This document shows positions 49,291 through 59,667 of a DNA stretch of 64,000 nucleotides, one piece after another (position 1 is the stretch's first letter; each line of letters starts with the position of its first letter). Source of the stretch: Kwoniella bestiolae CBS 10118 (Eukaryota; Basidiomycota; Tremellomycetes; Tremellales; Cryptococcaceae); NCBI RefSeq assembly GCF_000512585.2, contig NC_089247.1, forward strand, positions 1,550,001 to 1,614,000, written 5' to 3'. The position numbers and the translations under genes are program-made. A model generated the notes under the pieces. It saw only the letters and a list, made by a program, of their open reading frames with translations, ran no database searches and was not told the DNA's origin.

Positions 49291-52200
49291 ATGCCTCCTC
49301 CGAACAAAAGTCTAAGTACCTCGGTACAGGTAAGTCCCACTTATCTTCCACATCAACCTCCAAACAAATCATAACAAAGCTGACTTGCCATGAAGTCACC
49401 ACCAACCCGAACATCCCCTCGTAAACCCTCCAACCCCTCAACTTCCATCAACAAGCTCTACCCCACCCCACTATCAATGTCCCCCTCGACCTCATCAAGC
49501 ATATCCATATCCGTATCTACCTCCAGCAACGCCCCCAACGGCAATGGAATCGGATCATTACGATTCCCACCCTCATTCGACCCCAATCACCCTTCTTCGT
49601 CGAGATACCACTCTACGACCTATACACCATACTCGCCCTATCGGCCAGGGGAGTATGGGCGGTCCGAAAGGGGTTTGGCAAGTGAGAGAACCAAGATTGA
49701 ACGGAAGCTATTTGACGATGATGAGGAGGAGAATAACAATGATGAGAATAAACATACATTGGATGAGATACAGGAGGAAACGAAGCAGGACAAGTTGATG
49801 GTTGATACGGGTAACAAGAAGGAGGGGAGTAGTCCGCTGGCTCCTGCTTTTCAAGCGAAGATGGTATTGAGGAATGGGGCGAGTATCGACTTGATCTCTT
49901 GGTGAGTTGGTTTATTCCCTTATCTCCTTCTTTCCTCTGCTCCTCATTGGTGATAAAAACACATCCCTCCCACTGCCCTTAATTTGTCCCCATCTGCACA
50001 CCCAAACCACAGGGTGTTGATCAACTGCTCACATCTCACTCTAGGCTTCGTACAAACTTCCATCATCTCCCACCGCCTCACACAGTCCTCACGCCATGTA
50101 TGCCACTCAACGGTATCCGACATCTACTACTCGAACGATTTCCCCGAGCGCCAGAGGTCGAAGAAATCTCCAAAGCCGTCTTGGCTGCTTTCCCGCATTC
50201 TCAATGGGACTATCCAACCGGTACCTCATGCGAACCACCCAACATACGCGGACTGGTATGGCACGGTAAAGACATAACAGATGAAGATGAGATGGATCAA
50301 CCTGTCAAGCCAGCTGCTCTCAAAACAACAAACAACGGTCTTAATGGCTCCTCATCCAAGAAACTCAAACAGAGTCAGAGTCAGAGCCAATCGAGATCAC
50401 CCACGCAATCTACACTGGTCTCTCCCATATCAAGCTCGAAGAGACAATTACCCGATACGCCTGCCACTCGATCTGTCCTGGAGGAATTCGCTGAAATAGC
50501 TACTTTGGCAGATAAGACCCCAACCTTAAAAGCTAAATCACTCCCTGATGGGGATATCGATATTGATGAGGGTGAGATCGAGGGATATCAATTGGAAAGT
50601 AAGAAACGGCGTGCAAGTCAATCACCAGAATACAAACATCGTAGAAGAGCCTCCACGCCGGATAAGTTACATGGTCTGTTGGCTGCTGCAGAGGCAGTCG
50701 AGGGATCACCTATAACCTCTGTACTCAACACCACCGGTCATTCACATGGACACAAGCGACGAAGGACCATAGGAGGATTCAGCTCTGCCAAAGAGGTTAT
50801 GTCTTCTTCTCAGAGGAAGTTAAACAGATTATCCAGAGGTACTTTGTCGCCTCCTCAAGCTATGACAAAGTTCTTCTTACCGCAAGTAAACGAGGATATA
50901 GATTACCTCGTACCCCTCAACGATACCTTGTCGAACGGTACGGGCGTAGCAGCAGAAGAGGAAGATGCCATTTCGACGAGTCTGAGGAAGGCCCCCAATT
51001 CAAGTTCGACAAGTCAATCTTCCATCGTATCGTCCATCATCCCCACCTCCTCTTCCACCATTCCTGGTAATACTTCTGGTAGCACTTCAGGAACAGGCAC
51101 AGGGTGTTGACAACAATGCTCACATGACTCACCGGCTTGTAAACCCCTTCCCATCCGAGATCACACAGAATCTGCCCCGGATGTATGGCTACAACTATCC
51201 CAGATTACACCATCGATTTCCCGAGCGCCAGAGGTCAGAAGAAATCTCAAAGCCGTCTTGGCTGCTTTCTCCCATCTCACTGGGACCATCCACCTAGATA
51301 CCCATGCGAAACATACGCGGACTGCCGCATGGTCCGAGTAACAACCCGATAACAGATCTGAAGATGGTGGACTGTCCAACCTGTCAAGGGAGCTGGTCAA
51401 AACAAGAAACAACCGAGGCTTTGGCTCCTCATCACAAGAAACTGTCAAACAGAGTCAGGAGTCAGAGCCAATCAGATCACCCACGCAATTCACAATGATG
51501 TTCTCCCAGACTCAAGCCTCGAAGAGACAATCGTACCCGATGGAGAATGGGTTGAATCGATCTGTCGATTCGGAGGAATTCGCTGAGGTACGATATGCTA
51601 CTTTGGCAGATAAGACCCCAACCTTAAAAGCTAAATCACTCCCTGATGGGGATATCGATATTGATGAGGGTGAGATCGAGGGATATCAATTGGAAAGTAG
51701 AAACGGCGTGCAAGTCAATCACCAGAATACAAACATCGTAGAAGAGCCTCCACGCCGGATAAGTTACATGGTCTGTTGGCTGCTGCAGAGGCAGTCGAGG
51801 GATCACCTATAACCTCTGTACTCAACACCACCGGTCATTCACATGGACACAAGCGACGAAGGACCATAGGAGGATTCAGCTCTGCCAAAGAGGTTATGTC
51901 TTCTTCTCAGAGGAAGTTAAACAGATTATCCAGAGGTACTTTGTCGCCTCCTCAAGCTATGACAAAGTTCTTCTTACCGCAAGTAAACGAGGATATAGAT
52001 TACCTCGTACCCCTCAACGATACCTTGTCGAACGGTACGGGCGTAGCAGCAGAAGAGGAAGATGCCATTTCGACGAGTCTGAGGAAGGCCCCCAATTCAA
52101 GTTCGACAAGTCAATCTTCCATCGTATCGTCCATCATCCCCACCTCCTCTTCCACCATTCCTGGTAATACTTCTGGTAGCACTTCAGGAACAGGCACAGG

Positions 52201-53038
52201 GAGTGGACGAAAAGTCAATGAATTACCTACAGAAGGTGACGCACCGGGATACGATTGTAAACCGCCTTACCCCTATCATGAGATGATACGACACGCGATT
52301 GAATCTGCCCCGGATTGTAGGCTACAACTATCCCAGATTTACAGTTCCATTGCGGATAGGTTCCCGTTCTTTAAGACGCTGGATGAGAAGAAGACGGCGG
52401 GTTGGCAGAATAGTATTAGACATAATTTGTCGCTGAAGTGGGTTTTGATTTTGTTCTTTGTTCTCTGTTCTCTTTCCATCTTTACTTGGTAGACCACCAC
52501 CTAGATATATCCCATGGGTCGCATCTCCTTCTCTAATTGATAATCAGAAGATACAAAGCTGATATTTGCCTTTTTGCACTGCCGCAGAAAAATGTTCGTC
52601 CGAGTTAACAAACCCGATGGAACGCCCGATGACTCTGGTGGGAAAGGAGGTTGGTGGACTGTCCAACCTGGAGTACCCGATGAGGGACGACCTGGTAGGA
52701 AGGCAAAAGCGAAGAAGGCGAAAGCTGAGGCGGAAGCCGAGGCTGGGGTTGAGCCTGGACCTGGAACTGAAGTTGGAAACACTTCTACCGATAATGTCGA
52801 TAACAGTCTAGTGCAAGGAGAGATTCAGAAGGATAACTCGGATATACATTATCCACCTCGAGGAGAGGCGATGGGTTTCAGATTCGACAATGATGGGTTG
52901 TTACCTCAGACTCAACTTGAGATTCCTCCAAGGATGGATGAGAAAGCGAGATCGTTACCGATGGAGAATGGGTTGAATTTGACTCAGGTGTCGATTCGGG
53001 AGATTGATAATGGGATGGGGATGAGGTACGATATGTAG
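49291..53038 (+). CDS. Forkhead transcription factor, interrupted by an internal insertion
   Basis: Exons 49291-49329, 49396-49901, 50045 onward, and 52588-53038. The winged-helix domain is intact in the 3' part: KPPYPYHEMIRHAIESAP, LQLSQIYSSIADRFPFF, TAGWQNSIRHNLSLK joined across an intron to KMFVRVNKPDG, then GGWWTV. The N-terminal part is Ser/Pro-rich with a conserved-looking block (WLRTNF, PLNGIRHLLLERF, WDYPTGTSCEPP). As sequenced, the frame hits a TGA at 51108. If 51105-52201 is left out, GTGTG at 51104 continues directly into SGRKVNEL at 52202 in the same frame, giving about 763 residues. The intact gene therefore almost certainly lacks this insert. The target genes are unknown. Confidence 0.85.
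50499..51104 (+). repeat. Direct repeat copy 1 (forkhead coding)
   Basis: 606-nt stretch, from GCTACTTTGGCAG to GGCACAGGG, repeated 1,098 nt downstream. This copy keeps the reading frame. Confidence 0.95.
51105..51596 (+). other. Scrambled mosaic segment inside the forkhead gene
   Basis: Read in order, this segment alternates short blocks from two other parts of the same gene: 50015-50498 and 52202-53035. Examples: 51167-51208 matches about 52301-52340; 51213-51270 matches about 50136-50192; 51365-51383 equals 52652-52670; 51537-51557 equals 52958-52978; 51585-51597 equals 53023-53035. Between the blocks, letters of both sources are interleaved with small gaps. It has no coding sense of its own. 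Confidence 0.85.
51597..52201 (+). repeat. Direct repeat copy 2 (forkhead coding, one base deleted)
   Basis: Identical to copy 1 as far as I can read, except for loss of one A in the run after GGAAAGTA (about 51700). The deletion shifts the frame in this copy. It ends with the same CACAGGG as copy 1 and then continues into the true 3' part of the gene. Confidence 0.92.
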
Positions 53039-54162
53039 TCACTCCTACTTCGGTTGGAGTTCTGCTTCATTCCAGTTCAATTTTCATCTTCGCTCGATAT
53101 CTTTTCGCGTCTCATCTTGGGCTACGGTTACCGTCTTGTTGTGATTTATCATCCTATCTTTTGAACTGTTGGAAATTGGAGATGTACTGTAGTTGTTTGT
53201 ACAATCTTCTTCTCTTCTCGTTTCTTTGTCCTATCGTCAAAGCTTATAACGGAAACAAACATTTATGTTGGTGGGAAGGAAGGAAGGGAGGAAGGGAATA
53301 GATCAGATCTATATACATATCTTGATGGAAAGGATATAGCAACGGGAAGGATTGGATGGGATATGGAATGAGAAGAACGAATATCTATGAAAACATAACT
53401 ATATAAATTTTACGGTATTTTGTATATCAACTAAAAGAAGGAAATGAAATGAAATGGAAGATGAACATCCATAAGCAACGGGGGTCCGATGGTACAGCAG
53501 TGAAAATCCTGAACAAGTCTGATATGAGATCGAGACTTTGAGACCTTCTTTGAAGATGGTGTATCGACTGCTCAGTGAGTCATCACCAATAATGAAGTGT
53601 CGCCAGTCACTCAATGATAATGTACGTTTCTCACTTGATGTGAATCATCATGGAACGAGGGGAGAGAGCAACAGAGCAGAGCAGAGCCAAAGGATGGTTA
53701 AGTGACTTGTTACAAAAAGGCAGCAGAAAGAGGTCAGTGCGTGAGAGTGATATATTTGATTATGAGAATACTACTGTATGATACAGTAGCCACACACAGA
53801 GGGAGGGTGAGGGTATATGAACCACCCAATCATTGCATTGCATTTCATTTCATTTCATTTCATTTCTCTTCCTCTTTCTTTCTTTCTTTCTTTCTTTTTA
53901 CTTGACCAAATCGAACAACTTGAAACACCGACATCAATTTTTCTCATACACTACTCTTCACTCACTATTTACCTCGCCTTCATACGCTATACCAGACTTT
54001 CCCCTTCCAAGCTCACCCTAACATCCACTTACACGATTCCCCACTCTAACCCCTATCATATCCTCTTGATACATTACCCCCCTCTTTCATCATTGGAACG
54101 ATTCAACTCCCAATATCTCCTAGTACGAATCGTCTCTCATAAAGCTACGTTTATATTACACC
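53039..54162. other. Intergenic region, forkhead to BRCT-like gene
   Basis: 3' flank of the forkhead gene and the leader of the next gene. The main feature is the ATTTC/TTTC repeat tract listed separately. Confidence 0.5.
53831..53899 (+). repeat. ATTTC and TTTC microsatellite tract
   Basis: Two CATTG units, then four to five CATTT/ATTTC units, a short interruption and about five TTTC units. It is a compound pyrimidine-rich simple repeat. Confidence 0.9.
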
Positions 54163-55419
54163 ATGCCGAATAAGTGAGTATCTTACCCTCCCTTCTGCCA
54201 CTTCAAGCTGACTTCGTGATATCTTGATCTAGTCATCCTGAAGGTTCCAGCATCAAGCGACCCATCGTGATCGATGACGAGGTTCAAGTCAAGGTTGAGG
54301 CATCAGCCGTTAGTCTCGCCTTTTGACGCCTGCACCTTTCCACCTCTGACCTTCATTCACGATATTTACAGTACTGTGTGTGGCGGTTTGAAAGTATTCG
54401 AGCTGACGTGAGATCCTACGCAGTCATCTAACTCATCAACTTCGGTAGCCTCGACCCTTCGAGGTGACCCTCTACCCGAAAAGGCCGATCGACAAAATGT
54501 CAAGCTCACTGTCGCAGGCTTTGGTCTGCAGATCTACTTGCATGGGGAGGCAATCGGTCTCAAGGGGATTGCGGAGGTGAGTAACATCGACTGATCACCT
54601 CTACGTGAGCGAGTATTGACGATCAGTAAAAGATGTTCGGTTGCAGAGTGGTCCCCCTCCCTTCCGCCGATGTGATTGTGCTCTTTCGAAATGGTGATGA
54701 CGACAATGACCCCCTCCTCACAAAGGATCGAGCCGAAGATCAAATAGTCAATGAGGCCCCGCAAAGGTGCTCAGATCGTGACTTCTCCATGGATCGATAA
54801 ATTGGCCTTCACCGGAAAGACACCTCCCTATCAGCCATATCAGATCAAACTGCGTCCTTCGCCTGAGGAGACTGGTTCAGAGCAAGACCGACCAGGTGAA
54901 GGGACATCAACTGCATATACAAGAATTGGCGGATCGAACCCAAACGACCACGCTGACGATCAAGGTCCCAGGAGATCTAGCCGACCGCTAAAACGGGTAC
55001 AGTTCTTTGACGAGGAGGGTGAATCTGCTACGACACAGACATCCCATAAGAGGCGAAAGACTACAGGAAGTGGTAGGAAGCCTTTAGGAGATTCTTCCGG
55101 ATCGAGAGAAAACACAAGGAAAGCCGTGAGTGAGAACTTGTTCATCTTTCGATTCCAGTAAATCGCGACATAGAAGTTGACGAATTTGTTTCAATGACAT
55201 AGGGAGATGGACCGCAGGCTCATCAAGTCGCATACATCTGCAAAGCCATCCAAAGTAAGCCTCCCGGACCCTTAGGTCCCTTCCTCAAGAGATTACAACC
55301 TGAAGTGAGTGGCATTCATTGCCGTATGTAGCTGACAATATACATAGCTTGGCGTCACGTCTTGGCTTGAATTTCATCATGCGCACCGAGATCCTGTCAA
55401 CGAGTTGATGACGAAGTGA
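54163..55419 (+). CDS. BRCT-like nuclear protein with one-base frameshift
   Basis: Exons 54163-54173, 54233-54308, 54424-54576, 54633-55125, 55203-55304 and 55348-55419. After a short N-terminus comes a single BRCT-like module: NVKLTVAGFGLQIYLHGEAI, GLKGIAEMFGCRVVPLPSAD, VIVLFRNGDD, then GAQIVTSPWIDKLAF with the signature tryptophan. The frame changes between VNEA and RKGAQIV at a run of four C (about 54757-54760). One C fewer would restore a continuous module, and total exon length is 3n+1. A sequencing or assembly indel is the simplest reading; a recent null allele is the alternative. The rest is basic (SRPLKRVQFFDEEGE, HKRRKTTGSGRK). Function unknown. Confidence 0.68.
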
Positions 55420-56830
55420 ATGACGGTCATGAGGATAAGTGTCGCTTGATGCCGATTAGAGTGGATGAAGATTAACGATATAATTTGGCTATGGTTTGTA
55501 AACTAAAGCGAGAGAGGTCGGGAAGGTTATGATCAAGTATTGTATATGGGCAAATTCATTTTGATATCACTATGTATGTCATGATCCGAGTTCGATTCCT
55601 ATGATCAGTATACCAGCGCCATATCTGACAAGATGAGATCAGGTGAAAGTGGGGCCCAAGTGGGGGAGCAGTCGACTGACCGGATGGTACTGTTGACAAA
55701 ACGGGGTCAGTCCCTCAACCCGAACGAACAATGATATTGATCCGTTTTGTTCATCTTTCTTTCCTCCTACAGTATCTTCTGCGCGAGAGAGTTTCACCGA
55801 ATATATGCCCAGTCTGTACTCTTCGCTCTGACCTCTCCTTGACAAGGCAGGTATGATCGTACTTGACCACTCGCTTGATCTGACCGCAGACATGCTTTGA
55901 GATAGAGGGCAAAGCTGATATCACATCATCATGCACAAATACCACGATGTAGTTTCAAATTCAGCAGGTGAATGAACAGAAATTTTTGCTCGATACTGTG
56001 AAAAATCATTGCAGAAGGTCGTATTGATCGTATGGCTGGTGGTTTGTAATGGGAAGCGACGAGTGGCCGATCATGGCGCGTTCGCTATGAGCCATGCACC
56101 AGCAAGATCATCGACTGAAATCTTGAACGGCGATGACGCTGATAAGCAGTCTAGCGGAGAGAAGCGGAAGACTTATGGTCACTAGATTTAAGCCGCTGAG
56201 AGAGATAACAAGCAACAGAATGAATCGCAGAATGAGAATGGCTTTGGTGCCGAGCACGATAACGAGCATTGGATACAGTAGATCGGGGCTTATAGCGGTA
56301 CGTTAGCTGTATGGTCCATATTACTCCGAGGTATTTAGTTGAGTATTCATGATAGTCCAGAACATCGAGCATGGGGCGGGTGTTCGCTGACGAAAATGAG
56401 CGGCAGGAGCAGAGGAACAAGGTTGATATGAAACTGGTTGGTTATTGATGATATGCTTTTGCATATATATATGATCTTGTTGTATAGGAACACCACCATC
56501 CATGCATTGGCTCTGAAGAGATAGATGGATGGTAAGAGTATAAGAGTGGGATGAAAGTGGGATGAAACAACCGATACAGTAGTTGGTTGTTTGATGATGT
56601 GTTTCATCTCTAAGTTACTCGTTATTGTCCATCCCTCATCTCATACAGTATTTTTTGGGTGTAGGTGGTCTGTGCTCTTGTACACACGGACATCAAAACA
56701 TCTCGTATATGCACATGCATAAAGTACCATACAATGCATACATTGCTCTACTCTTCTCTTCCTTCATCTTCTCATCATCCTACTGTACATTCAACTGCAC
56801 TGACCCAACACACCGACCAACTTCGAGACA
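55420..56830. other. Intergenic region upstream of BRCT gene C
   Basis: 1.4 kb with no ORF that shows splice-supported coding signal. There is a short AT tract near 56464-56473 and ATGCAT words near 56697-56740. Confidence 0.45.
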
Positions 56831-59190
56831 ATGAGATCCCCACCGAGATCAGGATCAGGATCATGGGAAGATTACTATTCCAACCAACGAACGTATATAC
56901 CACCCTCATATCATGGGGGAAGACGGAACCAGTTCCCTATGCCCAGTCCGATATCAACTAGGGGAAGGGAGTATAGTCCTGCACGCAGAACCCCCGTTCC
57001 ATCGTATTCGCGCAGAGAAGATGAGAGGCATGGATCACGTTGGAATTTGTTCGAGGAATTGACATTCTACGTCCAAGCGCGGGAGGATGAGAGCCCTAGG
57101 GAGGTTGGGGAGAGGGTGAGGTTGATGGAGAGGATCAAGGTGGGTTTTCGATCTCTTCGTCTCTTGTCACATGTCTCTTCGACTTCACTTGTCCCGTTAG
57201 TCCATGAATTGAGTTATCTGATTACCTCTCCTTCTTACCACTTACATATTATATCTCACCAAACATCAAGTCAAGCTAACACCCCTACTCCACCTCGCAG
57301 TCCCATGGAGGCGCACTATCCAAAAAACCAAACTCAACCCACGTAACCACCATTCTCATCTCCCTCCCTACCTCCTACCCTAGAAACACTGTCCTACTCA
57401 TCGACACCTTTACGTCAAATCGTTTACCGGAAGTAGGAAGATGGACGACGAGAGATGTGATGCAGCATCTCGCCCTGCTTTCTTTCGAACGTGCGTCGGA
57501 GGGACAGCGGGGTGTGAGAAAAAGGGTATTGAGGTTGGAATGGGTTGAGGAGTGTTTGAGGAGTGGGAGGGTTGGGGATGAGAGGGATGATTTTGGGGGA
57601 TGGGAGGTCAAGTGAGTTGGATCATTTTGTCATAGACTCATGATTCGCAAGTCATTCTTAGACGATGTATGAGAATTGTCCCTTGGCTAATATATGTCAT
57701 TCACAGAGCAACGCACGACCCAGAACGAGTCAACGACATCAACACGCACCGACGATCGCTTGATAATGCTCCAGTCGTTCCGGATAGCCCTCGCACACCA
57801 TCATTACCGCCCTCACCTACTGCACGGCAATCACCTCCTCGGGTTATACAATTACCTGAGGATCCAAGGAAACTTCTCAGGATGAACGCTGAGAAACCTA
57901 GACCAGAAGAACCTGCCAAGACGCCAGAGGACCTGCCCGCAGAAGTATCGTCGAAATATCAAAACAACGGGGACGGAGATGGTCCAAGAAGGGAGGATAC
58001 TTGGAGACCATGTGAGACGATATCGGCTCGAGATCAAAGGGAATATGACATCCAGGTGGGGAGATCAGAATCATTTCAGAAGAGGCATGATGAGCGAAAT
58101 GACAACGCTGGCTTGAACGAGGGACTGCAAGTGGGAGGCATAAGCTGTGGGCACTGCGAGGATGATGTGATGGGAATGGAAGATGCTCAGCCGGAGGGAG
58201 AGGGAGAGGGCTCTAACCACATGAAGGCAGAGAACAGCGCACCGAGGGACGTGGTGACAGAACAATCCGACGGGCAAGTGGATGATAAGGGAGATGGAGC
58301 AGAGACCAAGGACACCGCCAAGGGTATTGTCGTAGATTCAGACGAGGAAGTGTGAGTTTAGATCCTTGCGGGGGAAACAAATCACAATGAAAAGAGCTAA
58401 CTGTTTCTTTCTTCCTTTTTTCATTGTTCATTCCAGTAAGGCCGACATCAAGCCAGTCATTGAAACCAAAACCGCCTGTTCAAGTGATGGAATCACTCAT
58501 TCAAGCGACAACGACGACAACCGACGGCAAGATATACAAGCTACCGTTCGCCTTGCTCCGATGACTGATCCCACCGTATCATCTACACCGAGTCCAGCTC
58601 GATACACATCTACCGCGGATCGTCTACATTACATTTCGAGAGGTACCTCTCCGATCCCTCCTCAACCGGTGGTAAAAGAGTCGGCCCAAAAGGTATTCGC
58701 CAGAGGTGTATTACCTCTCACATTCTGCGTACTTGGATCAGGAAGGGAAAAGCGATTTGCGGAGATACTAATCAGGGTGAGTATTCATTTGATCTGCTAT
58801 GCCTTGATTTGGGCTGTCGTTGACGTTCCACCGCACCGTCTACAGGACAATGGTGGTGGTGTCCTTGCAGCCTCGACGTACGCTACCATCTTTGTCCTTC
58901 CCCTCTCTCCTACAGACTCATTATATGATTATCCCGAGCAATTGGACGTGGTAAGAGGGGTAGATGATCAGCCTGGGAGAGTGGCAGTATCGGTAGACTG
59001 GATCGAGGGATGTGTTTCGCACAATACGATTATTCCGATCGAGGAGTATCGAATGACTCCAGATAGGGAGATGATCACTCCTCCACCTAGTGGTAATTAT
59101 GCTTCATCTGAGAGTGGATCGAGTGGGGGTGGGAAGAGGAAGGGTCTTGAGGGCGAGGAACAAGGGAGTCAGAAGAGGAGTAGGACGTAG
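56831..59190 (+). CDS. BRCT-domain protein C (paralogue of B)
   Basis: Exons 56831-57139, 57301-57611, 57707-58351, 58437-58776 and 58846-59190 give about 649 residues. The N-terminal BRCT reads LTFYVQAREDESP, SHGGALSKKPNSTHVTTILI, RWTTRDVMQHLALL, RVLRLEWVEECLRSGR and FGGWEVK. A long acidic/Ser-rich linker follows, then the C-terminal BRCT-like unit KVFARGVLPLTFCVLGSGRE, DNGGGVLAASTYATIFVLPL and VSVDWIEGCVSHNTI. The introns before SHGGAL and before ATHDPERVN occupy the same positions as in gene B (LHGGSI, GTHNPSHVN). A nuclear protein-interaction role is inferred from BRCT domains; no ortholog was recognised. Confidence 0.82.
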
Positions 59191-59444
59191 AAATGAGAGT
59201 TGTGATAGGATAAATTGGTTCTGTCTCTGGAGAAAGGCACCCTTGACAATACTAGGCCTGGCGGGTAAGATTGGGTACTGGCTCATTGAAATTATATGTA
59301 TGTTATGTGCGGTGATATCTGGATATAGGTTTTATATGTATGTGTTATGCTATGTTTACCTTGACTCGGCTGGGGATGGAACCAAACAAACAATCGGATA
59401 TGGAATATAGCTTAAATCTGTCACCCATTTAACAACACCAGTTG

Positions 59445-59452
59445 TTTTCGCG
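59445..59452 (+). promoter_or_regulatory. E2F/SBF-like site TTTTCGCG
   Basis: TTTTCGCG, the consensus core of E2F and SBF/MBF-type G1/S sites, lies about 215 bp before the SMC2 start. Confidence 0.45.
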
Positions 59453-59473
59453 TATGTAAACAAATTCGACTTC

Positions 59474-59479
59474 ACGCGT
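59474..59479 (+). promoter_or_regulatory. MCB element ACGCGT
   Basis: Perfect MluI cell-cycle box about 190 bp upstream of the SMC2 ATG and 22 bp from the TTTTCGCG site. Confidence 0.5.
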
Positions 59480-59667
59480 CTTCCACCAGAATCATGTCAA
59501 CAACCATCTTCAAGTACAGCTAACATATACATTACTATCATTACCATTCACATAACCCTCACTCGAATCGACTCATAAGCAGAGCTGAGAGACCCGAGCT
59601 GTCAGAGGGATTATCTCAAATTGAGGAATTTTACGAACACGTACCATCAGCGAGAGGGGCCGGCACA

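Larger units (their letters stand above)
59191..59667. other. Intergenic region upstream of SMC2
   Basis: 3' flank of BRCT gene C and SMC2 promoter with two cell-cycle-type motifs, listed separately. Confidence 0.55.

Noticed and set aside
51176..51500. Separate gene in the scrambled forkhead segment
   Set aside because: The ORFs there arise from interleaved fragments of the forkhead gene and have no independent coding pattern.
53831..53899. Regular short repeats as a possible CRISPR or satellite array
   Set aside because: Units of 4-5 nt with no spacers; an ordinary microsatellite in a eukaryotic genome.
55585..55605. GTTCGATTCC-like T-arm resembling a tRNA
   Set aside because: The flanking bases do not pair as a T-stem and no acceptor, D or anticodon arms can be drawn.
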